64,000 nucleotides of DNA, taken from NCBI RefSeq assembly GCF_963678635.1, contig NC_087062.1, positions 26,682,833-26,746,832 of the forward strand. Reading direction: 5' to 3'. How positions within the stretch are numbered: position 1 is the stretch's first letter; every line of letters starts with the position of its first letter. The notes below the pieces were generated by a model, which saw only the letters and a program-made list of their open reading frames with translations, made no database searches and had not been told where the DNA came from. Source of the DNA: Symsagittifera roscoffensis (lineage: Eukaryota; Xenacoelomorpha; Acoela; Convolutidae). Both the position numbers and the translations under genes were made by a program. This document shows, piece after piece, positions 55,229-64,000 of this stretch.

Positions 55229-56114
55229 TTAATATTTTAGATTGTGGGATGAATGTTTTGTAGTTTTTACGTGGTTGATTTCTAAGTCGTGATGATTTTC
55301 TATGTTCTGAATTTTTCTACTTGTTCTTGTGGTAGAATTTTTTCTATCATTTTCTATTTTTTCCTTCTTTTTGAGGTATTTTTTGGTCTGGCGTTTCTGT
55401 ATTGTTTTGAGTTGTGTTTTGTTTTTGATTTTGTTTTTCATGATGAACGTTGTGTTGTTCATCTATTTCTTTTTCTGTATGTGAATGATTTTGAATAACT
55501 TTCAAACCTGTGAAAGAATATAATTGAGTTAATTCGTGTAGCGCGTATTCTTTTGGGTAGTAGGGCAATAGATTGTTGCGATGTTCAACAATTTCCTTTT
55601 GATTTGAGTCTGTGAGTTTATACGTTACGTCATTGGGTTTGGCAATTATTTGGTATGGTCCTTTTCAAACGGGTTGTAATTTTTTAGAAATTCCTTTTGG
55701 TGTATTAAAGTTAGGTATTAAGACAAATTTTCCAATTTTTAAATCTGTGGCTGGTGTAAAGCGTGAAATAATTTGGTCGTTAATATTTTGCCTTTGTAAC
55801 AATTTTTTTGTTACTTTTTGGTAAATTTCATTGTGTTTGTTATCTGTATTTAAAATCCATTCAGTGTGTGTGCCGGAGGCTAATTTAAGATATTGTGGGT
55901 GACGAAAATTATCTTCATCATGTGTGTGTAAACGTAGGTTATAACAAATTGAGTCTTTATTTGGTTGGCAATAACCTTGTGCATTTTTATGGGAATTTGC
56001 TGTAAACATAATTGGTTTACGTGGCTTTTGATTAAAAACCATTTCATATGGTGACATTTCTAGAGTTGGTAACAATCGTCTACTGTAGTCACACATGAGG
56101 CTTAAGAAAAATAG
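55229..56114 (-). pseudogene. Gypsy-type integrase C-terminus with GPY/F-like module
   Basis: The 56096-55665 piece carries the end of the integrase core (SPYEMVFNQKPRKPIMFTAN) and the beta-barrel start (LKIGKFVLIPNF). The same frame then meets a TGA at 55662-55664, where a Trp is usual, and continues with KGPYQIIAKPN, the GPY/F module of Gypsy and gammaretroviral integrases, ending in a Lys/Gln-rich tail to about 55229. Upstream, an in-frame stop near 56107 marks truncation, so the catalytic triad is absent. This shows that the A/C-skewed region derives from an LTR element. Confidence 0.75.
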
Positions 56115-57399
56115 GCCCTATAACCATTGGCTCAAGAGTCAGGGACACTATCTCTTGTGTTTTTCTACCTCAAATCAGTCGGAGCCAATTCGGTTCGTTT
56201 GTGACATGAGACTACGACCCGTTACAGCTTAAAGGCTACTACTAAAATATCCCCCCACTCTAGAATTAAGAATGTCCCCATACTTAGGTCTCTAAATACC
56301 CAACATACATGAACGCCGTTAAAAACCGGGTCGGAACAATCCGTTAAGTTACTTTTTATTAGACAGTGGAACTTTGATCCATTTCAGATGGATCAACCTA
56401 AAACTCGCCTTACCTCAACACAACAATTATAAAACACACTCTAGAAATTTAAATTGGTACTCACATTGTAGCACGCTCAAGAATTGGGAGTAATTAAGTT
56501 AGTAAGCAACTCAAGAATTAAATAGTGTAACTAAATGAGTTTAATGTTTGCCAGTGTCAACAACAGGAATAAGTTTGTACTCTAGAATGCAGTTTTATGT
56601 GGACCACTGGGACACTCAAGCTGTCCACCTTTCCACCGAAGGTTCACTCTGGTCCAGTTTGAATAGTTGACCAGTTGGATAATTGTCCAGTTCTCAGGAA
56701 CACTCTGTCTTCTATTTCAAATAGGACAGCTCTACTCTAGATTATTATTGTCTCGGAAATTGCGAATGGCAATTTCCTACTGATTTATCTTGCAACTTTC
56801 CCGCGATTGTCACTCGATTGTTCTGACTTCTTTTTTTTGACTTTCAGTTATCGCGAGAAAATTGTGCATGACAGGCTCCATTCGAATTTTTGAAAAATTA
56901 AATTTCACTCCAAAATCAAGTGTTTTTTGCTTCTCTCAAGGTCAAACTTCCAAATATGACCGACTGGCACATACTCCCCGGACTCGAGATCGATGTCCTC
57001 ATCGCGTGCTGTCGTCTGCCAGTGAGTCCCCGAAAACCGAGTGTTGCTCAAGGTACAGTGCCAGTGGTCATTTACAGAAGTTTGCAGCAGACTTAGGCTT
57101 ATCTACACCCCAAAATTCACGGCCATGTAAAATTTTCACACTATCGCTAAACAGCAATCAAAATCTGCACACACCTGCACCCTTGAATTCTCGCTTTTTA
57201 AGCCAATCATTTAAAATTTCTTTTGTCCCATTCAATCAGGAAATTGTCATGCAGCATTTTGATTTATATAGTAAATATAGTATATTAATAACAATATTTG
57301 ATTCGTTAAAATTTCTTTTTCGTGAATCCAGGTTTCACCCGGATCCACACTCAAGCCCCCCTTCTCTCTCAAGACTCAAGATCCATTCGAACCATCCAC
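56115..57399. other. Non-coding junction between the retrovirus-like element and the right-hand block
   Basis: No supported gene; a 194-codon plus-strand frame at 56862-57446 has no domain and runs into the tail of the next gene. The A/C versus T/G skew reverses here. CTCTAGA recurs at about 56259, 56438, 56579 and 56730. The boundary of the two elements probably lies in this stretch. Confidence 0.45.
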
Positions 57400-60153
57400 T
57401 CATCTCGCACTCTTCGCCTTGGAGGTGCCGCACCCTGAAGTACTAGATACGGCAAACTGTCTCAACAGTTCTTCTTCATCATCGGAGCTAATCACGATCT
57501 CCTCCCAAGCCTTCAGCTGTTCATAGGATCGCATCCATTCTCTTTGCTCCTGCAACCTCTTTGCCTGGTTGGGTAGTGCCTTCACCCTAGATTCCCGGTT
57601 CAAACAAAAGGAGTTGTGCAGGCTCAAGCTCACGTTCTTCGCCAGGTCCTCCTCTAGTATCGATTCGCTCGCTTTGGTATTGTCTCTAGACATTTTACCC
57701 ACTCTCTTCCATCCTGTCGTGATCGCATTTCGATGGGTCAACAGGGGTCTCTTGAAAACTTCCGGCCCAATCTCGGCCTGGAACTGTCGATACTCCTTTT
57801 GATGCTTTCTCATGTGATCTTTCGTTGTCATGTACAACCAAGACGTCAGTGTCGCCCGAAACCATGGAAAGTACCTCAAACGGCTCCATACGTGTCTGAC
57901 TTCCGTTGGTATGGCGAATACTTTGCACGCAGTCTCAAACAACTCGAGTCTCCTGCTGTAGTCTATCGCGTATATTGACTCAGCCGTTGGCGTCGTCGCT
58001 TCCCGATACTTCGTTATATTCTCTTCTATCCATCTCAGAGCCAACATCGTACTCACTACTAAGAGCGTCACCTTCTGCCGGTGATCCGGTAGTCCGATCG
58101 ACCGAATTTCTTCCATATCCCACACCAGGCAAAGGTTCTTGTGATCTGGATACCACACCGTTTGTGCCAAACAGTGGCATGGGCATTCTCCATGGGTGAT
58201 CTCAATGCTCCTGAGGTTACGCTCCCCCGAGGCTTCCAAGAGAGGCTCAAGCTCTATCATTTTCTCATGCATCGTGTCGTTATCTTCCATGTTTGGAGCA
58301 CCTCCCACAGGTTTTCCGATCACGTTTTGTCTCTCGTGATCGCTTGTGTTCTCACTCTCCAACTTCAAAAGTTCTTCTCCCCAGATTTCACTCAAGTCAT
58401 CTCTCAATTCCTTTGGTACTATCCCTCTGATTTTCCTCAACAACTTGTGCGAGTGATGCGATATCCGAGCCAACCTCACGCACTTGGGCACTGAGAAGGC
58501 CTTGTCCACCAGTACTCTCTGGCTGGATGCTTCCACCATCGCTATGTGCAGTGGGTAGTGGCTTCCGCACAAGTTGGCCATCATTGACCCTATCAAGGAT
58601 TTTGCGTTCAATGGCAGGCCATAAGCTTCGCTCATGGGAAACCCCATTTCCGCCTCGAGACCAACCTTCCAGCTCCGGATGTGTTTTTGAGTCACCTGCA
58701 ACACCCCAGGCCATGATTCTACGCTCAACGCCGTCACTAAATGGTGTTCAGACTCTAGCCTCTCCAGTGACTGCAGACTACACATTCTCGAGAAGAATCC
58801 GAGAGCTGTCGCTATATTCACCGTAGTTCTCGCGTAACACTCCGCAACTATTTGCACTTCACTTTTCTCCCTTTCCGTGATGTCTTCAAACCAAGTGACC
58901 AGGTCTTCTTTTTGAAAGGACAGTATCCTGACACATGACCGTCCATCGCAGGTGTGCTCTCCGTTCCCACACGTCGAATCCAGACAGCTACCCGGCTCCA
59001 TCTTCTTTGCTGACCCGAGCTTGCTCGTCTTTTCGCCTGACTCCTGCATCTGAGGTGAGATTAACTTGTGCAACACACTCAACTTTGCCAGATCTTCATC
59101 TTCAGTTGGTGCTAACCTCACTCGCTCAGTGGTTTCCTCGATCAGACTCGCGTGGGGATGTGGACACCAGGAGGGTCTTAGTAGCTTCCATACCACTCCC
59201 AAGTTCGTGATTAACAAGCCATTTCCATCGCCCATGTTCACTTCAACTCTCTTGTTCGAGCGCGGTATGCTTACCACCTCTGGTGTTTTCTCAAGAATCA
59301 GGCCCAGGCTCGGCCCCTCGTTCTCCACCGCGTCTATTTCCATTATTCTTTCTGTCCAAAACTTCAGTAGCTCCGCTACCTGGTGGTTCCTGTGAGCGCC
59401 TCCAGTTTCGGAGTCTAAGAAGGGATTGTAGGCTATTCCCATCACTCCCGACACGTATTGGTATTCCCCCTTCTCGCTGAGTCTCGAGTACTGCTCTGAC
59501 GACGCCAGGTTACGGTGAACATCATGCTCTTCTTCGAACTTCTTATTATAAAACCTCCGTACCTCGTCTAGCTTTCTGTGGTTCTCTAGGGATAGTCTGG
59601 AACCATCTTCCTTTTCTATCCCTGTACTCTGATACACGTTCAAGATGATCGTTGAGACTCTGTTTTCCATGGTTTTACCTCCGCTTGCTCTCTGGTGGCA
59701 TGCCAAGATGGTACTATCAGACATCATTGACATTATCCATCTCAAGAAACATGTGGCATCCTTCCTCCTAGCCAGGCTCAAGCCTGAATTGTCCCTGGCC
59801 ACGTGTTGCATCAGTGCTTGATACACATCTAGCTTCTTGCTTCCCAACTTCAGCCTGTCATACGAGGTCAATGTCTCCAACTCTATTCCCACCAGACTCC
59901 AGGTGAACATTAATTGTCCTGCAGTTCTAACGAAGGGATTCGCCATCAATGGCGGTGCTGATGAGGGTGTCCTCATTACCTCTTCAAAATGATCCTTCAA
60001 CAAGTTCTGCCAGGACCTCTTCAGCTGATTCGCCATTTCTATTTTATTAACCTCGGCCTTTTGCTGGGTGGCCCAATTGCGTCGCTTGCGAGCTACTCCA
60101 CTGTCCAACTTCTTCAAGCAGTCCTCCATTTCCTTCAATGTCTCGAGAGCCAC
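57400..60153 (-). CDS. Unidentified large protein (about 910 codons) of the right-hand virus-like block
   Basis: I do not recognise a family. The ORF is long, uninterrupted and GC-richer than the rest of the window. The protein is largely helical and soluble, without signal peptide or membrane helix. Two Cys/His clusters (CLDSTCGNGEHTCDGRSC near residue 395 and GECPCHC near residue 655) could bind zinc. The C-terminus is acidic (ISSDDEEELL), then basic. I found no polymerase GDD, helicase P-loop, protease triad, integrase or recombinase signature. The first ATG is at 60129; the frame is open upstream to about 60200 and overlaps the preceding gene. That upstream part looks coding, so this ORF may once have been one protein with its neighbour. 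Confidence 0.6.
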   Translation of the reverse strand: MALETLKEMEDCLKKLDSGVARKRRNWATQQKAEVNKIEMANQLKRSWQNLLKDHFEEVMRTPSSAPPLMANPFVRTAGQLMFTWSLVGIELETLTSYDRLKLGSKKLDVYQALMQHVARDNSGLSLARRKDATCFLRWIMSMMSDSTILACHQRASGGKTMENRVSTIILNVYQSTGIEKEDGSRLSLENHRKLDEVRRFYNKKFEEEHDVHRNLASSEQYSRLSEKGEYQYVSGVMGIAYNPFLDSETGGAHRNHQVAELLKFWTERIMEIDAVENEGPSLGLILEKTPEVVSIPRSNKRVEVNMGDGNGLLITNLGVVWKLLRPSWCPHPHASLIEETTERVRLAPTEDEDLAKLSVLHKLISPQMQESGEKTSKLGSAKKMEPGSCLDSTCGNGEHTCDGRSCVRILSFQKEDLVTWFEDITEREKSEVQIVAECYARTTVNIATALGFFSRMCSLQSLERLESEHHLVTALSVESWPGVLQVTQKHIRSWKVGLEAEMGFPMSEAYGLPLNAKSLIGSMMANLCGSHYPLHIAMVEASSQRVLVDKAFSVPKCVRLARISHHSHKLLRKIRGIVPKELRDDLSEIWGEELLKLESENTSDHERQNVIGKPVGGAPNMEDNDTMHEKMIELEPLLEASGERNLRSIEITHGECPCHCLAQTVWYPDHKNLCLVWDMEEIRSIGLPDHRQKVTLLVVSTMLALRWIEENITKYREATTPTAESIYAIDYSRRLELFETACKVFAIPTEVRHVWSRLRYFPWFRATLTSWLYMTTKDHMRKHQKEYRQFQAEIGPEVFKRPLLTHRNAITTGWKRVGKMSRDNTKASESILEEDLAKNVSLSLHNSFCLNRESRVKALPNQAKRLQEQREWMRSYEQLKAWEEIVISSDDEEELLRQFAVSSTSGCGTSKAKSAR

Positions 60154-61328
60154 CCACCACTCCGGGAGGTGTTCCTTGTCTTGTTCCTCTCCAATGGATC
60201 ACTCGTCACTTGCTTGCCCGTGGCCTGGTGTGCCTTCGAGATCCATTCTTTGCCGACATCCACTTCCCATGTCTGTCCGTTCGTTGAACCTCTCTTTACG
60301 TTTATCTTCTGAGGCTTGAAGTCTTCCTCCGATGTCGAACTGGTGGAAGCCTCTATTTCCCTCTCTACTTCGAGTGGTCTTCTGAGCTCCGAGCTGCTCT
60401 TGTATGCCGCCGTCTTGCATCGAGCCAAAACCATGGGCGCCGTCTCTCTCAAGTTTCCTTCCGAAACGGCATCCACGTAAGGACTACCCAATCCCTCCAC
60501 TTCTCTCTTCCTCTTGCGAGTTGTGGCTATCATCACTGATTCGACCTCTCTGTCTACCTCCAATCCTTCCAACTCTTGCCTCCCCCCTGCTCGAGCCTTA
60601 AGGATATTAGTACTTTTAACCATATTACTAGTCCCAACCTTATCCCTTTCTATATCATCAACTATTTTATCTACAGTTTTTTGTTTCAGAGTAGAGCTGT
60701 CCTCACATTTTTCTTCTCTAGTCTTCGATCGTGAATTCCTCAGCTCTACCAGCTTGCTCAGCAGCTCTTTTTTCGCCTTCTCATCCAGGCCCGTTCCTAT
60801 CAGAAGCGGTTCTCCAAACCTTACGACTGTATCCCACAGTTCCTCCTTGAGTTTGTCCAGCGTCGTCTCGCTGCCCACTTCTTGATTGAATTCTTTTAAG
60901 AACTCCTGCCAAGCATCGTCCTTCAGGGACCCCAGGAACATGTCCCTGTTCCCTTCGAAAGTGTTCTTTTCCCTTTCCTCCGAGCTCAAGAGTATCATCC
61001 CCATATTGGAGGTCTCACTTGCCAATGGCAATTCCAGATTCTTCCGGGGGGACGGAGTCAGAGGTGGAGTGGCAGTATCTGCCCAATTCTCCTCGCTCAA
61101 GTGTTTCAACAGCTCTTGAGTGGTGAGCTCCTCCCCTGATGGTCCTAGTTCAGGCGTATTCCCCACTTCCATGTCCTCACCGGCTTCACTGAGAGTTTCA
61201 TCCATACTCTCTTCTTCTGACTCATTTCTCCTTCTCTCGAGAATTCTTTTGAACCGGTCCTCCACGGGTCCACTCCTCTTGTCTCCAGGCGTGTCCACTG
61301 ACAGTGGTGATGGTGTCGCAGGGTCCAA
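60135..61328 (-). CDS. Unidentified acidic, disordered 397-residue protein (phosphoprotein-like)
   Basis: Starts with a natural ATG 54 bases after the stop of the upstream gene. The protein is highly charged, rich in Glu, Ser, Lys and Thr, with low-complexity acidic stretches (NESEEESMDETLSEAGEDME) and a basic KRKREVE region. It has no Cys cluster and no hydrophobic core apart from a helical segment at about 125-200 (MFLGSLKDDAWQEFLKEF). It looks like viral phosphoproteins or scaffold proteins, but that is a physical resemblance only. Its last ~20 codons overlap the open frame of the 917-codon ORF. The strong coding look of the alternative frame upstream suggests a frameshift near 60190 that split one larger gene. 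Confidence 0.55.
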   Translation of the reverse strand: MDPATPSPLSVDTPGDKRSGPVEDRFKRILERRRNESEEESMDETLSEAGEDMEVGNTPELGPSGEELTTQELLKHLSEENWADTATPPLTPSPRKNLELPLASETSNMGMILLSSEEREKNTFEGNRDMFLGSLKDDAWQEFLKEFNQEVGSETTLDKLKEELWDTVVRFGEPLLIGTGLDEKAKKELLSKLVELRNSRSKTREEKCEDSSTLKQKTVDKIVDDIERDKVGTSNMVKSTNILKARAGGRQELEGLEVDREVESVMIATTRKRKREVEGLGSPYVDAVSEGNLRETAPMVLARCKTAAYKSSSELRRPLEVEREIEASTSSTSEEDFKPQKINVKRGSTNGQTWEVDVGKEWISKAHQATGKQVTSDPLERNKTRNTSRSGGWLSRH

Positions 61329-61382
61329 TTTTTTGTATTCCGTCAGGGCTACGTGCAGCTGGCCTGCTGCATCTAGTTCTTT

Positions 61383-64000
61383 TCACTCCTGTCTCATCTC
61401 CGCCTGTTCTAAGCCATAGGGTGCCCTGTACTTTCTTGTTGCAAATTTCATGTCGTCCACCAGTGCGACGTGCCCCTCCATCATGATCATCCTGCCATCA
61501 TCCCATATTGGCAGCATGTTCTCTAGTCCCTCCTGCTCAAGAGCTCTCAAGACCTTCCGCACCTCATATCCGGGGGGCTGCGAACCTCTCATCTTTTTCG
61601 CTTGCGTCGTCCACGAATTTATCTTCGCCTCGCTAGTATGGAAGTACACCGCCGCCGTGTAGCCGATGAACAGGGGTCCCAGCCATCAGTGAAATACTTC
61701 TGCATTTCCTCCGTCGTCATCCTCGCCATTATGGAGGGAACTACCAAGGGACTGTTCATTCCCAAGGTCATCCTCCTGACTATCGGGAACTCAGGCATGG
61801 CGGCTGGAAGGATTTCTTTCTCCATTATGGCCTCCAGCTCCCTCTTAACCAGTGCAAAGCATTCCTTCCAAGCAGGAATCCTCAAGATCTCTCGTCCGTC
61901 TGCCGTCAATGGGTTCAAGTTCCAAAACTTGGGATACGTTTCGATGGGGCCCTCTCGCTTGCCTCCCATTCTACATTGCATTTGCCCCCTGAAGTTGTAC
62001 ACTATCAGCTCGGCATCTTTCACTTTTCCAAAGAGTACCGTGTTGCTCATTCGCGCTCTGAGCACCTCCTGCTGACACCAATTGAGCGCCGTCCCATCCA
62101 GTATGCTGATAAGACTCAAGTGCGTCACAGAGTGACGATACGTTGTCACCAGGGGATCTGGGAATGCGTACGTCACTGCTGGGCCATAAATGCAGGTCAC
62201 CACCTCCTCTAGACCCCGGATTATCCCCATGGGGTCCGACCTCATTGCCAGGCATAGGTCCGTCAATAGAGGCATCCCTCCATTCATCTTCTTCCATTCT
62301 TCTCTCGAGGTTGGATTCTCATCTTCACCCGTCATGTGCCGATTCTGCATCATGAGGTATTGCACTAACAACGTCTTCAACCCTGCGGCACACTTGTAGG
62401 AGTAGGTTTCAATGCTCGAGTGGACTCTCCCCATAGACAGAGGCTCTCCATATTCCATCAATCGATGAAACGACACCAATTCCCCATGGGTCAAGAGTAA
62501 CAGTGCCAGATACCCATCAACTCGAAGTGTCTCTACTCCTCGACTAAACATGTATGCTGGGCCCATGTTGAACAAGTATCTGGGGTAGACCAGATACAAA
62601 GCCAAGAGCAGGCTGATGGGCATGCCCAGTATCTCCTGCACGAAGGCTCCAAAGATAGTCGCCGTGGTGCCGAACATTCCTGCCATGAATTCCTTCTCCC
62701 AGCAAGGACTCAAGAACTTGAGAATCTCATGATCCCTCCTAGTCCTCAGCTCACCCTTGGCGTGCTCTCTCCAGAACCCTCCAATCGTCACTTCATTGGC
62801 GGCCGAGACAAATCTAGCCACCGTCATGTCTCTTACTTCGGCCAGCTCCAGTTGTTTCTCTAGAAAACTCCAGACTCGTTTCACGAGGGGTGGTGCTTCC
62901 TCCCTCGTCTTATTCGTGGCGTTCTCCAGCCTTGGTGTCAAAAATGGCCACCAGCCATTCTCTTGCGTCAAGCGATATTTCATCGACTCTAATTGCTTTT
63001 CCGTCTCGGCCACATTTCTTCTCTCGTTACTCGGACCTCTAGACTTGCTGGTGGAATTTGTGATCTTCACCTCCATGCTCCGAAACCACAAGCTGGCCGT
63101 CAATTGGCTTATCGCCGGGTGATTGTCCCCGATGACTGGGCTGAATTTAAGTTGCCTGGCAAAGTTCGATATCTCTAGCAAGAGCACCTCGTCTAATACG
63201 ATCAGGATGTCGGCTAGTCCATAAAAGCCCCACAGTGCATGAGATATGTCCGCCCATGCCGCCGCCAATTCTGACTTGCGAAGCCTCAGGTTCGATGGCT
63301 CCAACTCCCGATTGGGGGCTGCCATTAGAATCCGCCATTCGTTCCCCTCTGCTATTAGGATCAAGACCGCGTACACGAATTGTAGGGCGGGTGGCATATT
63401 CGCGTATCCAGGGGATGTGGTGAACACCACCTTCGTCTTGGATCCAAATCTCGAGACAACATTCTCTTGCACTTCATTCATCGCTGCAAACAACGCCTGG
63501 ATGGCTTCCCATATCTTCCTCGATGTCGGAATTTCATTGCCCTTCAGCTGCTCAAGAAACCCATCGCGTGCAGGTGATCATTCATTCCTGCAAACAATAG
63601 CAGCTCAGGCTAACAGGGCATCTCCGACTTTATTGCCACCACCAGAGTTAACATCTGGTTTAATTCAGCTCCTGCTAAAGAGTATATCAGAGTCTCCGGC
63701 CAGAACAACTTAGGAGACGTTCCCTCGAAGTCCGATCCCGCCACAATGACTACTCTCGCAGCAGCTGGATCTGCTCTATCATAAACTGCCAGGGTTTTGG
63801 CCAGCTGGGTGCTCCCACAGGGCTTCCCGTATCTGGGATCTTCCGCCAATTTCGAGCCTTCGTAAGCGGCATCTGGCAATTCCATTCCCCCCGGATTGAG
63901 CAGCTTGTCCACCACCTTCAACTGTGCCGGGGTCGCCAACCTGATCCTGGCGATGCTCGTTCGGTGTTTGGGGGGTTCTGCTATGAGTCCAGGACTCCCC
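61383..64000 (-). pseudogene. Unidentified large gene (more than 850 codons), interrupted, open at the right edge
   Basis: Pieces read on from each other: the window edge to about 63609 (stop TAG after an EMPC motif), a short continuation to about 63555, then about 63560-61619 in a shifted frame, then 61649-61383 after a second shift. Hydrophobic helices (YAVLILIAEG, ADILIVLDEVLLLEISNF, SLLLALYLVY) and regular charged helices give a nucleoprotein- or capsid-like impression. I cannot name the family. One stop and two frameshifts show that it is not functional as a single protein now. No start was found, because the frame is open to base 64000. Spacing of 54 bases to the next gene and the shared strand place it in one unit with the 397- and 917-codon genes. 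Confidence 0.55.

Larger units (their letters stand above)
48660..56114 (-). mobile_element. Decayed retrovirus-like (Gypsy/errantivirus-type) element with envelope-like and extra genes
   Basis: Read on the minus strand, the order is integrase C-terminus, hydrophobic ORF, Pro/Asn-rich ORF, large signal-peptide-bearing glycoprotein-like ORF with separate anchor, then another large gene. The whole stretch has a strong A/C excess on the minus strand, producing proteins rich in Asn, Thr, Gln, His and Pro. The skew begins and ends with the genes and marks one transcription unit. gag, protease, reverse transcriptase and most of integrase are missing at the 56114 end. Frameshifts and stops are frequent. 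The extra genes before and after the envelope are unusual for invertebrate Gypsy elements. Confidence 0.6.

Noticed and set aside
56862-57446. 194-codon plus-strand ORF beside the right-hand block
   Set aside because: Ser/His-rich sequence without domains, overlapping the 3' end of the 917-codon gene on the opposite strand. It lacks coding character compared with neighbours.
57400-60153. RNA-dependent RNA polymerase in the 917-codon ORF
   Set aside because: No GDD, GDN or other palm motif, and no recognisable motif A-C spacing could be found.
61120-61419. Numerous plus-strand ORFs in 57400-63700
   Set aside because: They are antisense frames in a GC-richer region with few stops and are rich in Ser, Leu and Pro, as expected for reverse reading of the minus-strand genes.

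Overview
The window is repeat-rich DNA from a eukaryotic nuclear genome, most likely an invertebrate; an arthropod is my guess. The evidence is spliceosomal introns with GT-AG borders, a Gypsy-type LTR retrotransposon, hAT transposase remnants, a Maverick/Polinton virus-like transposon and other virus-like blocks. There is no bacterial operon logic (no Shine-Dalgarno sites, no rRNA or tRNA seen) and I recognise no ordinary host gene.

Layout. (1) 2-4064, + strand: the 3' half of a decayed Gypsy-like pol (end of reverse transcriptase, RNase H, integrase, disordered tail), followed by AT-rich DNA without genes to 9234, with a hAT-like terminal motif at 5883. (2) 9235-27639: five head-to-tail copies of a unit of about 3.7 kb, each with a broken antisense hAT transposase C-terminus. 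(3) 27065-46507: a Polinton of about 19 kb, bounded by a near-identical inverted repeat of about 790 bp. It carries a three-exon protein-primed-type DNA polymerase B, adenovirus-type protease, double-jelly-roll capsid protein, basic core-like protein, penton-like minor capsid protein, retrovirus-type integrase, packaging ATPase, a small transmembrane protein and several conserved small proteins. Almost all are on the minus strand with overlaps of a few bases. Nested between polB and the protease, at 33514-37229, is a segment bracketed by its own inverted repeats. It carries a PC4-like single-strand-DNA-binding protein, a protein with weak HUH-Rep-like motifs and a nuclear-type basic-tailed protein. 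(4) 48660-56114, minus strand: a strongly A/C-skewed retrovirus-like element. It has an integrase C-terminus, a hydrophobic ORF, a proline/asparagine-rich protein, a 686-residue envelope-glycoprotein-like protein with its membrane anchor in another frame, and a further large decayed gene downstream of the envelope. (5) 57400-64000, minus strand: a GC-richer block of three tightly packed large ORFs that I cannot assign to a family, with stops and frameshifts suggesting an endogenous viral element. It runs off the right edge.

How the genes fit together. The Polinton set amounts to a virus-like programme: replication (polB), integration (INT), packaging (ATPase), capsid (MCP, penton, core-like) and maturation (protease). 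The retrovirus-like and block-5 genes look like degraded viral insertions. The links most worth testing are the sequence shared by the 3.7-kb array and the Polinton ends, the nested segment inside the Polinton, and the identity of block 5.
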